A stretch of DNA of 64,000 bases from assembly GCF_018129385.1 (NCBI RefSeq), contig NZ_JAFCLN010000026.1, positions 19,458 to 83,457 of the forward strand, given 5' to 3'. The translations under genes were made by a program, and so were the position numbers. Shown piece by piece: positions 1 through 8,629 of the stretch (its first letter is position 1; the number at the start of each line of letters is the position of its first letter). The notes under the pieces were generated by a model. That model saw only the letters and a list, made by a program, of their open reading frames with translations, had not been told where the DNA came from and ran no database searches. This DNA is from Bradyrhizobium lablabi (GTDB lineage Bacteria > Pseudomonadota > Alphaproteobacteria > Rhizobiales > Xanthobacteraceae).

Positions 1-432
1 CCTATAGCAAGACCAATACCGCTTCATTGTCTTCCACTGACAGACGCTACGGTACTTGAGCTTTACGAACATGTTTTTGCACCTTGGGTAAAAATGCTCG
101 GCCTTCGTGAATTCACGGTCAGCCCGGGTGTCGTGTCCGCGGTGCTTCCGCAAAATGATGCGCTCAAGTTTTCAAGCGGTGCAGTATGTGGTCAGGCCAT
201 TATGGCAGCCATTGACACGGTCGTATCACTGTCCATGGCCACGACGGGGCGCGCCCCCAAAGGCACCGTCTACCAACACACTCACTTCTTGCGTCCCGCC
301 GTCAACGATGACTTTTATGTAAGAGCGGAAGTACTACGCTTTGGCAAAGCGTCGGCCTTCGCGGAAACCCGCGTATCGTTTGCATCTACGGGAGAGCTGG
401 TCGCGCACGCCAGCCTGGAATTCGCCTTCTGA
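1..432 (+). CDS. PaaI-family hotdog thioesterase, 5'-truncated by window edge
   Basis: Likely hydrolyses acyl-CoA thioesters in the cytoplasm. The frame is open from base 1 without a stop, so the ATG at 94 is probably internal. Residues before it (for example LELYEHVFAPWVKMLGL) read as the usual N-terminal helix of the family, and the visible 143 codons match the usual length of about 140. The GAVCGQAIMAAIDTVVSLSM stretch is the hotdog helix region, and a TxHFLRPA-like strand follows. The gene ends convergent to the Bug protein at 499. Substrate unknown; the family call is from sequence pattern only. Confidence 0.75.
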   Translation, partial: PIARPIPLHCLPLTDATVLELYEHVFAPWVKMLGLREFTVSPGVVSAVLPQNDALKFSSGAVCGQAIMAAIDTVVSLSMATTGRAPKGTVYQHTHFLRPAVNDDFYVRAEVLRFGKASAFAETRVSFASTGELVAHASLEFAF

Positions 433-498
433 CTCGCTCAACCGTTTCGTCATCGCAATCCGCCGCTAATGCCGGCTTGCTCGCTCGACTTTCCGGCT

Positions 499-1488
499 TC
501 AATCGATTTTCAGGCCGAGCTTGGTCACCAGCGGCTCCCAGAACTTGACCGCAGCGGCGAGCACCTTGCGAAAGCTTTCCGGATCGGAATCCGGCGTCGC
601 TTCAAATCCCCCATCGATCATCAGCCGCTGATATTCAGGCGTCGACAGCAGCGCGCGGCTCGCGCCGGCGATCTTGTCGATGATCGGCGCCGGCGTTCCG
701 GCGGGAGCGAGCAGGCCGTAGGAACTTTCGTTGGCAATGCCCGGAAAGCCGGCCTGCACCACGCTCGGCAGCTCCGGCGCTGCGAGCAACGGTTTCGTGC
801 TCGTAATCGCCAGAATGCGCAGGCCGCCGGACTTGTGCTGTCCCAGGCTTTGCCCTGTGAATCCGACAACACCCATCGGAATCTGACCGCCGATCAGGTC
901 CGCCATGACCGGCCCTGCGCCCCGATAGGGAACCTGTACGAGCTCGGGAATGCCGGCGATCGACTTGAACAACTCGCCGACCAAATGATTGGTCGAACCA
1001 ATGCCGACATGGCCGTAGGAGACCTTGCCAGGATTGGCTTTGACATGCGCGACGAGTTCGTCGAGCGTTTTGGCAGGGACTGAAGGATGTACTGCGAAGC
1101 AGACATAGCCCGATGCGATCTGCATGATCGGATCGAGATCCTTGTTCGGATCGTAAAGAGGCCTTGCCTTCAGCAGCGCTTCGTTGACATGCGGCAGCGT
1201 GCCGCCGAGCAGGATGGTGTACCCGTCGGGGCGCGCCTTGGCCACCGCGGAGGCGCCGAGCGACGCACCGGCACCGCCGATGTTCTCCACGACGACCGAA
1301 CCGAGCAGCGGCTTGATGCGCTCGGCCCATGGCCGCCCCAGCGTATCGTAGGCGCCTCCCGGCGGGAACGGCACGACGAGGCGAATGGGCCGGTCGGGAT
1401 AGGACTGCGCCGCAGCAACGCCCGGGAAGATCAAAGGCGCCGCTGCACTTCCAAGAAGCTTTAGGATATCACGCCGCGATTTCTGCAT
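499..1488 (-). CDS. Bug/TctC-family tripartite tricarboxylate transporter binding protein
   Basis: Periplasmic solute-binding protein of the Bug family, which binds small carboxylates or related compounds for a TctAB-type permease. The mature part starts YPDRPIRLVVPFPPGGAYD, the family signature, and contains the usual VPYRGAGP motif. The ATG at 1488 gives MQKSRRDILKLLG, a twin-arginine-like signal ending at VAAAQ; an in-frame ATG 11 codons upstream (1521) is possible, and neither has a strong ribosome site. No tctA or tctB lies nearby, so it is an orphan binding protein, as is common in these genomes. The ligand cannot be read from the sequence. Confidence 0.85.
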   Translation of the reverse strand: MQKSRRDILKLLGSAAAPLIFPGVAAAQSYPDRPIRLVVPFPPGGAYDTLGRPWAERIKPLLGSVVVENIGGAGASLGASAVAKARPDGYTILLGGTLPHVNEALLKARPLYDPNKDLDPIMQIASGYVCFAVHPSVPAKTLDELVAHVKANPGKVSYGHVGIGSTNHLVGELFKSIAGIPELVQVPYRGAGPVMADLIGGQIPMGVVGFTGQSLGQHKSGGLRILAITSTKPLLAAPELPSVVQAGFPGIANESSYGLLAPAGTPAPIIDKIAGASRALLSTPEYQRLMIDGGFEATPDSDPESFRKVLAAAVKFWEPLVTKLGLKID

Positions 1489-1678
1489 GAGGCGCCCCGA
1501 GCTTTTGCTTAGCCGACGCATACTTCACTTGGAATGGCGGATTGGCAAGGTCGAACGCGCCGTGGCGTGCTGTCCTGTCTGCCGGAAGCGCCGAAGCATC
1601 AATCACGCTGAGCCCGGAGGACCGCCGCTCTCAGGATGAGTGTGGCCGGTCGCCCAAGGGAAAAAACCAAGGGAGCAC

Positions 1679-2785
1679 TCAGCGGAGCAGATCGGCCACA
1701 GCGTTGCGCGCGATATCGTTTTCGGATGGCAGTCCCAGCGAGATCCTCGCCCAGTTGTCGAGAGGTGCAAACCCGCGGCCGATATCGACGCCTTTCGACC
1801 TCAGGTCCGCGGAAAACGCGACCTGTGGGCGGCCCGCATCAAAGAACACGAAATTGCCGCGCGAGTCGGAATGCCGGACGTTCAGGCGGTCGAGCAGTCG
1901 GTGCCACTTCTCGCGTTCGGCCGTGACTTGCCTCCGGATGGACGAGACATATTCGGCGTCCTGCAGGCTTCCAAGTGCCGCAGCAATCGCAAACCGATCG
2001 AGCCCCGTCGTGGCACCCATACCGGCGCGCTTCAGGGTGCCGGCATAGGCTTTCGGCGCGACGGCGTACCCGATCGCCATGCCTGCGAGTCCGTAGATCT
2101 TCGAAAACGTCCGAAACACAATGACGTTGTCTCCGGCACGGGTCAGGCCGACGGCCGTTCGCTGCTGAAAGTCGGGCTCGAATTCCAGATAGGCCTCGTC
2201 CACGATCACGGTCGTGCGCTTCGACACCTCCCGCACGAATTCCAGGAACGTATCGCGCTGGCTGACTGTCCCGCTCGGGTTATGGGGATTGACGATGTAG
2301 ACGGCCCGCGTCTGCGCGCTAACCCTCGCTGAAATCGCGGGCAAGTCGTTCTCCAGCCGATCGTTCAGGGGAATCGCGACCGTCGTTCCGCCACCCGGTG
2401 CGACCGCATCGATCAATGCTGTATAACCCGGCGCCGAGTAGAGGAACTCCGACCCTACGGGACTGGTCAAGGCCAGGTGCAGGCCCAGCGGTGCCAGAAT
2501 TTCACCGAGTACGATCTGACCGTTGGCAACCTGTTCTCGCGCTGCAATGGTCTCCGTCAGCAGATCAACCCGATCAGGATAGCGGCACATCAACTCCATT
2601 TCCTTGCGGACTTCGTCCTTTGCGTTCTTCGAAGGTCCCATCGGGTTCTCGTTGAGCGACAAGCGAACAAGCCTGGAGTCTGACGATCTTGCACTCGCCA
2701 GGGCTGGAAGAAGAGGAAGACAGCCGAGCATGACGGTGTTCGCAGCCAGGTACTCGCGTCTGCTGATTGGGTTACGATTGGTCAT
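1679..2785 (-). CDS. Tat-signal-bearing class I/II PLP aminotransferase (HisC-like)
   Basis: 368 residues with the fold-type I aminotransferase pattern: SLNENPMGPS near the N-terminus, VNPHNPSGT, DEAYLEF (Asp and Tyr that hold PLP) and FSKIYGLAG with the Schiff-base lysine. The C-terminal ARISLG keeps the carboxylate-binding arginine. The N-terminus is a twin-arginine signal (ISRREYLAAN, then a hydrophobic run ending near ALASA), so a folded PLP enzyme is probably exported to the periplasm. HisC proteins normally have Arg in the LAGLR motif that contacts the PLP phosphate; here it reads LAGMA. It lies between a Bug protein and a Tat-signal aldo/keto reductase. It should not be taken as the histidine-biosynthesis enzyme. 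Confidence 0.82.
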   Translation of the reverse strand: MTNRNPISRREYLAANTVMLGCLPLLPALASARSSDSRLVRLSLNENPMGPSKNAKDEVRKEMELMCRYPDRVDLLTETIAAREQVANGQIVLGEILAPLGLHLALTSPVGSEFLYSAPGYTALIDAVAPGGGTTVAIPLNDRLENDLPAISARVSAQTRAVYIVNPHNPSGTVSQRDTFLEFVREVSKRTTVIVDEAYLEFEPDFQQRTAVGLTRAGDNVIVFRTFSKIYGLAGMAIGYAVAPKAYAGTLKRAGMGATTGLDRFAIAAALGSLQDAEYVSSIRRQVTAEREKWHRLLDRLNVRHSDSRGNFVFFDAGRPQVAFSADLRSKGVDIGRGFAPLDNWARISLGLPSENDIARNAVADLLR

Positions 2786-2923
2786 CGCGTTACGTCCGCG
2801 TTTTCGAATGGGCAGTTTGTTTCAGTTGTCACATCGGCTGGGAGGAAGCGTCGAGAACGACGGGTCCAATTGCGGTCCGTCGCCCTCTACGGCATCCGGT
2901 TGCAACCGGAGCTGTCTGTTCAG

Positions 2924-4069
2924 TCAGGTCGGCATCAGGGGCAGCGGTGCGCTTTGCTCGATCAGCTGCTGGCGTTTGAGCTCTTCCCAGAAGGCCGGTG
3001 GAATCGTCGCCTTCATCGAGCTTGCGTTGGCGAGCGCCTGCTCATCGGTATGTGCGCCCACGATCAGCGCGACGACGACGTCCGGCGCAGCCGAAAATTG
3101 GAGCGCAGCGGTGCGCAGGTCCACGCCAAATTGAGCCGCAATGGCGCGCAGCTTGTCGCGTTTGGCGATATGCCCGGCCGGGATGTCCCAACTATTCTTC
3201 CCGTAATTGTAGCGGGGACTTCCGGAGATAAAGCCGGCGTTCAGCGCAGAGCCCACCACGAAGCTCACGCCCCGCTGCCGCGCCACGGGAAACACGTTGT
3301 TCAACGCGTTGGCGTGATCGATGAGCGAGTATTGCGACGCCAGCAGGCAAACGTCCGGATCTGATTCGCTCATCACGCGGAGGATCGGTTCGGGCGTGTT
3401 CACGCCAATGCCCCACGCCTTGATGATGCCCTCGTCGCGCATCCGTGACAGTGCGGGGAAGGCGCCCTTCAGCGCGACCGCGAACTCCTCCTGCCATGGC
3501 CGCGGCAGCAGCTTGTTGTCCGATGAGATGTCGTGGACGAAGACGACGTCGATACGATCGATGCCCAGCCGCTGAAGACTGTCCTCGATCGATCGCTTCA
3601 CGCCGTCAGCGGTGTAGTCGAACGCGACATTGTTGGGCGAGTTGCCGTAAGGGAAATTCGACCTGGAGTCGTTGCGTGGGGATGCCTTGAGCAGCTTCCC
3701 GACCTTGGTGGAGATCATGTAGCTGTCGCGCGGCTGGTTGTGCAGGAACATGCCGAACCGCCGCTCGGCGCTGCCGAGACCGTACCAGGGCGACGTATCG
3801 AAATAGCGGACACCCGCGTTCCACGATGCTTCCAGCGTCTTCATGGCATCCTCGTCCGTTACGACCTCGAATTCGCTGCCGATGGGAACGCCACCGAGAC
3901 CGAAGCGAAATTCCGGTTTGATCATCTGTTGCGTGCGGTTGGGCATCGCGTTGGCTCCAGTTGATTGGGATGGCGCGGCGGCGACTGCTTGCGAGGACAA
4001 CATCCCGCTCGCCGCCGCCGCCGTGGCCATGGCTAGAAATTCGCGACGGTCGCTCGTTTCGTACGGCAT
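2924..4069 (-). CDS. Tat-signal-bearing aldo/keto reductase
   Basis: NAD(P)H-dependent oxidoreductase of the aldo/keto reductase family, closest in feel to the pyridoxal 4-dehydrogenase / L-fucose or D-threo-aldose dehydrogenase branch (FGLGGVPIGS, WNAGVRYFDTSPWYG, LGSAERRFG). The catalytic tetrad can be placed: Asp and Tyr in YFDTSPWYG, Lys in STKVGKLL, His in VFVHDI. The protein begins with DRREFLAMATAAAASGM and a hydrophobic stretch to AVAAA, a twin-arginine signal. That is odd for an enzyme needing a diffusible nicotinamide cofactor; a tightly held cofactor would explain export. It is on the same strand as the aminotransferase below and the AraC regulator above. Confidence 0.88.
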   Translation of the reverse strand: MPYETSDRREFLAMATAAAASGMLSSQAVAAAPSQSTGANAMPNRTQQMIKPEFRFGLGGVPIGSEFEVVTDEDAMKTLEASWNAGVRYFDTSPWYGLGSAERRFGMFLHNQPRDSYMISTKVGKLLKASPRNDSRSNFPYGNSPNNVAFDYTADGVKRSIEDSLQRLGIDRIDVVFVHDISSDNKLLPRPWQEEFAVALKGAFPALSRMRDEGIIKAWGIGVNTPEPILRVMSESDPDVCLLASQYSLIDHANALNNVFPVARQRGVSFVVGSALNAGFISGSPRYNYGKNSWDIPAGHIAKRDKLRAIAAQFGVDLRTAALQFSAAPDVVVALIVGAHTDEQALANASSMKATIPPAFWEELKRQQLIEQSAPLPLMPT

Positions 4070-4412
4070 GGTTTGCTCCTGTTTGCTGTGTCAGATGCCG
4101 ATCGTTTGCCGATAGCTCGTGCCGGCGCTGTCGCAGCCGACGCCCTTTTCGCAACAGGACCTCTCGTCTTCATTCGAGTGATCCCGCTTGGTGGACTAAC
4201 AACGCCCGGGCTTGTTTGTCAGGCCGTCTCGGTCCGTAAGAGGTATCCAGGCGTCCGAAGATGCGCGGCTGCCGCGCCGACGCGATGCTTCGATCTCCGC
4301 AGAGATACGCTTTTGGTGTTCAACGCCGTGAACGGTCTGGTGCCTGCGAGGTCCGATCAAAATGGCAAAGTCAGAGACTTGGGCAAAACTGGCGGCAGCG
4401 CGATCCGTCGGT
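4070..4412 (-). other. Non-coding gap between AraC regulator and aldo/keto reductase
   Basis: 343 bp between the end of the AraC-type gene and the start of the aldo/keto reductase gene, both on the minus strand. I see no convincing small gene, repeat or terminator. It probably contains the promoter of the reductase, which may be the regulator's target, but I cannot identify operator half-sites by eye. Confidence 0.4.
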
Positions 4413-5396
4413 TTAGACAGGCAACGGCAAGTGTTGCCGGCCATTGCGCCGCCCTTCTGTCGTCGTTTCGTGGGCGCGAAGCTGTTGCGGAGAGGCGCCG
4501 AACAAAGCACGAAACGCGCGACTACAGGATGTCCGCGACTGCCAACCATTATCGGCTGCCGCAACCGCAAACGGGCGGTTGTCCTCCAGCAGCGCGCGGC
4601 GGATACGAAACAGGCGCCATCGGGCCACATAGTCCATCGGGGTGAGACCCGAGCGCCTCCGAAAATGCTCCGCAAAGGACGACCGCGACATTCCCGCCTC
4701 GGCCGCAAGCCGCGCGATCGTCCAGTCTTCTGCAATGGCCGCATGGAAGGCTCGCAGCGCACGGCCGAGTCGCGGATCGGTAAGCCCCGCAAGCCAACTG
4801 CGCTCCTGTTCGCCGTGCAACACCAGATGCGCTCGCAGCGCCTGAACAAAAAGGATTTGAGCGATCCGAGCGACCACCAACTTTTCTCCAATGGAGCCGC
4901 TTCCCGCCTCATGACGCAGCACCGCCAGCGTTGCACGCAGTGGTACGCCTTCAGGCGATCCGGCCGGGATATGGATCAGGAGCGGCAGCGCCAGCCGCAG
5001 CCATTCGGCTCCCACATCATCCAGGCTGAAGCGTCCGCCGATCACGACCAGTTCAGGCTCGCCGTCTCCATGACGGATGATGCCTGACTTGCGCCGGTGT
5101 GCTTCGAAGAAGCACTTCCCGTCGACCGGGGGCACCTCGGCAGTCCGCGTTATGTAGGCGGTATCGTCGGTCAGGAGATAGCAATCGCCGGCCGAAACGC
5201 GAACCGAAGGGATGCCGTCCGGGCAGAGTTCAAAACTACCCGAAACGACCGCCCCGTAGGTGAGATGCTGCCCCTCTGGAAAGTGCAAGGAGTAGGGTCT
5301 GTTGCTCTCGAAGCGGAACGTTCTTGCACGCGAGACCCGCATGGCCGACAGGATGTCGGACAGCGGATCCAGTGTTGTCTGGCGCGACGGTGACAT
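4413..5396 (-). CDS. AraC-family transcriptional regulator with N-terminal cupin domain
   Basis: Predicted DNA-binding regulator. Residues about 1-190 form an AraC_binding_2/cupin_6-type sensor (LHFPEGQHLTYGAVVSGSF, then a DCYLLTDD turn), and the last 100 residues are a double helix-turn-helix (WTIARLAAEAGMSRSSFAEH, then FRRRSGLTPMDYVARWRLF). The C-terminus ends with the typical GASPQQLR. I chose ATG 5396 (MSPSRQTTLDPLSDIL), which matches the usual start of this group; an in-frame ATG 12 codons upstream has no better support. It sits upstream of the Tat-signal enzyme cluster on the same strand and divergent from the CMD gene, so either may be its target. Confidence 0.85.
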   Translation of the reverse strand: MSPSRQTTLDPLSDILSAMRVSRARTFRFESNRPYSLHFPEGQHLTYGAVVSGSFELCPDGIPSVRVSAGDCYLLTDDTAYITRTAEVPPVDGKCFFEAHRRKSGIIRHGDGEPELVVIGGRFSLDDVGAEWLRLALPLLIHIPAGSPEGVPLRATLAVLRHEAGSGSIGEKLVVARIAQILFVQALRAHLVLHGEQERSWLAGLTDPRLGRALRAFHAAIAEDWTIARLAAEAGMSRSSFAEHFRRRSGLTPMDYVARWRLFRIRRALLEDNRPFAVAAADNGWQSRTSCSRAFRALFGASPQQLRAHETTTEGRRNGRQHLPLPV

Positions 5397-5693
5397 GTTC
5401 CCAAAAATCGTGCTTGGGACGGTCCACATCAAGTGGGGCGAATCCCATCGGCACCGGTAAGTGTGAATCCCCGTGCAATTCCCCGTGCAATGCTCCCGCT
5501 CCGTCAGACACAGTATTTTGTGTTGCGCCCATTTCTGGCTTTACCGCTCGGCGGTTCCCCGAGGAAATGTCGGCCTCGAAGTGGATGCGGTAGGCTTGGT
5601 GGAGGCCCCAATACCGGACCGGCCGGGAAGACGCGGGAATGGCGGCCTGCTATGCCTCAACCCACGACAAGCAAGAACAAGGGGGAGACGCCC

Positions 5694-6248
5694 GTGGCAC
5701 GACTGCCGCTGATCGATCCGGAATCCACCACAGGCGACATCCGCGCCTCCTTTGACCGCATGCCGGTCAAGCTCAATATCTTCCGCATGATGGCGCACGC
5801 CGAGGCCAACATGATCCCGGCCATGCGGTTTGCGAACTCCATCCTGCACAAGCAGAAGCTATCCGCCGTCAACCGCGAGCTTCTCATTCTCCAGGTCGCC
5901 CAGCTCGAGGGTGGCGCCTATGAATGGCGACAACATGTGCCGATTGCGCTGGGGGTCGGCGTCACGCAGGCCCAGATCGACGCGCTGGAGCGCGGCAGCA
6001 TCGATGATGCCGCTTTCAACGTGGAGGAGCGCGCGCTGCTCGCCTTCAGCAAGCATTCGGTCGAAAACGTCCGCGTCCCCGAGTCGGTGTTCGCCGAGGC
6101 ACGGAAGCATTTCTCGGAACAGGAAATCGTCGAGGCGATATTTGCCATCGGCTGCTACATGATGATGGCCCGCCTGACCGAGGCCACCGAGACCGATCTC
6201 GATCCCGCCGCCGGCATGCGTCTGTTCGACAGCGGCAAGAAGCGATGA
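5694..6248 (+). CDS. Carboxymuconolactone decarboxylase (CMD/AhpD-like) family protein
   Basis: About 184 residues of an AhpD-like alpha-helical fold (LPLIDPES at the start; KQKLSAVNRELLILQVAQLE; FAIGCYMMMARLTEATE near the end). The classical AhpD CxxC redox pair is absent at the helix where it would lie (QLEGGAYEWRQH instead), so a peroxidase role is unlikely and the function is uncertain. The frame is open further up, but a GGGGGAG ribosome site at 5681-5687 lies six bases before a GTG at 5694, giving the usual ARLPLIDPE start; ATG 5652 is the alternative. The stop overlaps the start of the next gene (ATGA), so the two are translationally coupled. Confidence 0.85.
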   Translation: MARLPLIDPESTTGDIRASFDRMPVKLNIFRMMAHAEANMIPAMRFANSILHKQKLSAVNRELLILQVAQLEGGAYEWRQHVPIALGVGVTQAQIDALERGSIDDAAFNVEERALLAFSKHSVENVRVPESVFAEARKHFSEQEIVEAIFAIGCYMMMARLTEATETDLDPAAGMRLFDSGKKR

Positions 6249-6775
6249 GTACGCTGTTCGGAAAGATCTGCCAGAACGGCTATGTCGTGCGCGACATCGA
6301 ACAAGCCATGAAATTCTGGACCGAGGTGCAGCGCGTCGGCCCGTTCTTTTATATTCCCAGCGTGAAGACCGACTGGTTCCGTTACCGCGGCAAGGATTCG
6401 CCGGTCGAGATGAGCATTGCGCTCGCCAATTCTGGCGACCTCCAGATTGAGCTGATCCAGCAGCGCAACGACGCGCCGTCGATGTACCGCGATCATCTCG
6501 CCGCGCATGGCGAGGGCCTACAGCACATGTCCTACTGGAGCACCGATTATCAGTCGCTCTACGACCGCGCGATTGCGGCCGGCTTTGTCGTCGGCCACGA
6601 GGGCCAGATCGGCGGCGAGAAGGGCCGCTTTGCCTATTTCGAGACCACAGGTCATCCCGGTACCGTCATCGAGATTTCAGACGTCAGCGGCGGCAAGGGC
6701 CGCTTCTTCCAGCACATCCGAAAAGTGGCGGAGACCTGGGACGGCAGCGATCCCGTGCGGCTGGTTGGCCCCTAG
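6245..6775 (+). CDS. VOC-family (glyoxalase/dioxygenase-fold) protein
   Basis: 176 residues of the vicinal oxygen chelate fold: QNGYVVRDIEQAMKFWTEV opens the first module, followed by LQIELIQQRNDAPSMYRD and, in the second half, HMSYWSTDYQSLYDRAIAAG and a final EISDVSG strand with the metal-ligand Glu (TVIEIS). Members are glyoxalases, epimerases or ring-cleavage enzymes; which applies cannot be read here. The start overlaps the CMD gene by four bases, and a Liv/Trp-type binding protein follows, so the three may serve one catabolic route. Confidence 0.85.
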   Translation: MSTLFGKICQNGYVVRDIEQAMKFWTEVQRVGPFFYIPSVKTDWFRYRGKDSPVEMSIALANSGDLQIELIQQRNDAPSMYRDHLAAHGEGLQHMSYWSTDYQSLYDRAIAAGFVVGHEGQIGGEKGRFAYFETTGHPGTVIEISDVSGGKGRFFQHIRKVAETWDGSDPVRLVGP

Positions 6776-6842
6776 CAAACGACGCGGTCTCGCCGATACA
6801 ATGCGCTCGGCCCGGTGGACCTCCCGCCGAAGGAGGATCACC

Positions 6843-7805
6843 ATGCGCATGCGGATGTTCGCCGTCCTGACCGGAGCGCTCTTCGTCTGTCATGGCGCGG
6901 CGCTTGCGCAAGAAAGGACCATGCCGACGCTTGGCATCCTGGCGCTCGGCAATCCGGATCCTTCCGTATTCATCAGGGACTTCAAGGCCGGACTCGGCGG
7001 CCTTGGCTATGTCGAAGGCAAGAACATCCGCCTCGAATTTCGATCCGCGGAAGGCCAGTCGTCGCGATTGGCGCCGTTGGCGCAGGATCTGGTTGCGATG
7101 AAAGTCGCCGCGCTGGTGACCTATCAAACCCCGGCAGCGCTGGCGGCAAAGGCCGCGACTTCAGAAATCCCGATCGTGATGGCGGGGGCGGCCGATCCGG
7201 TCGGCAGCGGATTGATTCAAAGTCTCTCGCACCCCGGCGGCAATGTGACCGGCGTAACTGGTGCGACTTCGCAGCTTGGCGCCAAGAATCTGGAGCTGAT
7301 CAAGGAAGTCGTGCCGTCAGCACGCCGGGTTGCCGTGCTGGCGAACGAACCCGATCCCTTCCACAAGATACTGATCGCCAATGCAAAGGCCGCCGCCGCG
7401 CAGCTTGGCCTCCAGCTCGACGTCGTCCTGGCGAAAGTCGGCGATGATTTCGACCGGCATTTTGAGACAATGAAGTCCGCGGGCGTCGATGGCGTGCTGG
7501 TCCAGCCGAGCCTGCCGCTGGGTGAAGTTGCCGCAAGCGCTGCGAAGAGCGGACTTCCCGCCGCGTGCCCGCATTTGGGCTTCACACAGGCCGGCGGACT
7601 GATGGCTTACGCGGCCGACCAGGGCGTGGTGCATGAGCAGACTGCCACGATGGTCGACAAGGTACTCAAGGGGCGCAAGCCCGCTGACTTGCCGGTGGAG
7701 ATCACCACCAGATTTCGCGTCGCCATCAATGCGAAGGCTGCAAACGCGATCGGCGTGAAGCTTTCGCCGCTGCTGCTGACGCGCGCCGATGAAGTAATTG
7801 AATAG
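6843..7805 (+). CDS. ABC transporter substrate-binding protein (TrpX-like, PF04392 type)
   Basis: 320 residues. ATG 6843 follows a near-perfect AAGGAGG at 6830-6836, so the long open frame upstream is not coding. The N-terminus is a Sec-type signal (MRMRMFAVLTGALFVCHGAA, cleavage near ALAQE). The mature part starts MPTLGILALGNPDPSVF and has DFKAGLGGLGYVEGKNI and ADPVGSGLIQSLSHPGGNVT, typical of ABC substrate-binding proteins of the TrpXYZ group. No permease or ATPase genes follow, so it is an orphan component in this window. Confidence 0.9.
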   Translation: MRMRMFAVLTGALFVCHGAALAQERTMPTLGILALGNPDPSVFIRDFKAGLGGLGYVEGKNIRLEFRSAEGQSSRLAPLAQDLVAMKVAALVTYQTPAALAAKAATSEIPIVMAGAADPVGSGLIQSLSHPGGNVTGVTGATSQLGAKNLELIKEVVPSARRVAVLANEPDPFHKILIANAKAAAAQLGLQLDVVLAKVGDDFDRHFETMKSAGVDGVLVQPSLPLGEVAASAAKSGLPAACPHLGFTQAGGLMAYAADQGVVHEQTATMVDKVLKGRKPADLPVEITTRFRVAINAKAANAIGVKLSPLLLTRADEVIE

Positions 7806-7825
7806 CGGCCGGGCGGGCCGCTGGA

Positions 7826-8593
7826 TTACGTGCGGCCGCCGTTCACGCTAAAAGTTTGCCGCGTGATCATGCGGCTGTCGTCGGCGGCCAGGAACAGCGC
7901 CAGATTGGCGATGTCGGCGGGCATGACGGCGTCGGGCAGAAACTGATTGTTGATCACCTCCGCCACACTCTCGGGCGTTGGAAACCACAACCGCTGCTGT
8001 TTCTCCGTCAGCACCAGCCCCGGGGCGATCGCGTTGACGCGGATGCGATGCTTGCCCACCTGGCGCGCGAGCGAATGCGTGAAGCCGACGACGGCGGCCT
8101 TCGCCGATGCATATCCCATCAGTTCCGGCGCGCCGATTTGCCACGTGATGGATGACATGTTGACGATCGACCCGCCGCCTTGCTCGATCATCTGAGGCAC
8201 GACCGCCTGCGAGGCAAAGTAGATATGACGGAAATTGACTGCCATGGTGCCGTCGAATTCGTCCGGGGTCACGTCGGCAAAGACCTGCCGCTGGTCGTTC
8301 GCCGCGTTGTTGATCAGCGCGGAGGCCGGACCAAGCTGTTGCCGCGCTTCTGATATCGCAGCCTTGAGATCGTCGGTACGGGTCACGTCGCAGGAGAGGA
8401 ACAGCGGCGCATGTCGCGCTGATCCGGCCAGCGCCTTTGCCAGCGCCTGTCCGGCCGCATCGTCGAGATCGAGGAAGGCCACCCGGGCACCGTTGTCGGC
8501 AAACGCCTTGACGAATTCCTCGCCAATGCCGCTGGCGCCGCCCGTGATCAGGACGACCCGATCCCTGAGGCTGTCATATTTGGTGAAGCTCAT
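7826..8593 (-). CDS. Short-chain dehydrogenase/reductase (SDR)
   Basis: 255-residue classical SDR. It shows the nucleotide-binding TGGASGIGEEF near residue 18, the acidic residue after beta-2 (FLDLDDAA, suggesting NAD preference), NNAAND, and the catalytic Ser (NMSSITW) with YASAKAAV supplying Tyr and Lys. IAPGLVLTE and a C-terminal FSVNGGRT are family-typical. It is convergent with the preceding binding-protein gene. Substrate unknown. Confidence 0.92.
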   Translation of the reverse strand: MSFTKYDSLRDRVVLITGGASGIGEEFVKAFADNGARVAFLDLDDAAGQALAKALAGSARHAPLFLSCDVTRTDDLKAAISEARQQLGPASALINNAANDQRQVFADVTPDEFDGTMAVNFRHIYFASQAVVPQMIEQGGGSIVNMSSITWQIGAPELMGYASAKAAVVGFTHSLARQVGKHRIRVNAIAPGLVLTEKQQRLWFPTPESVAEVINNQFLPDAVMPADIANLALFLAADDSRMITRQTFSVNGGRT

Positions 8594-8629
8594 GCGATGC
8601 GTGCCCTCGGATCGAACAAGTGACGCCGT

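Noticed and set aside
5433..5693. N-terminal extension of the CMD protein
   Set aside because: Residues are Pro/Arg-rich and unlike the family; a strong ribosome site precedes GTG 5694.
6507..6842. N-terminal extension of the TrpX-like protein
   Set aside because: Overlaps the VOC gene in another frame; the AAGGAGG and signal peptide fix the start at 6843.
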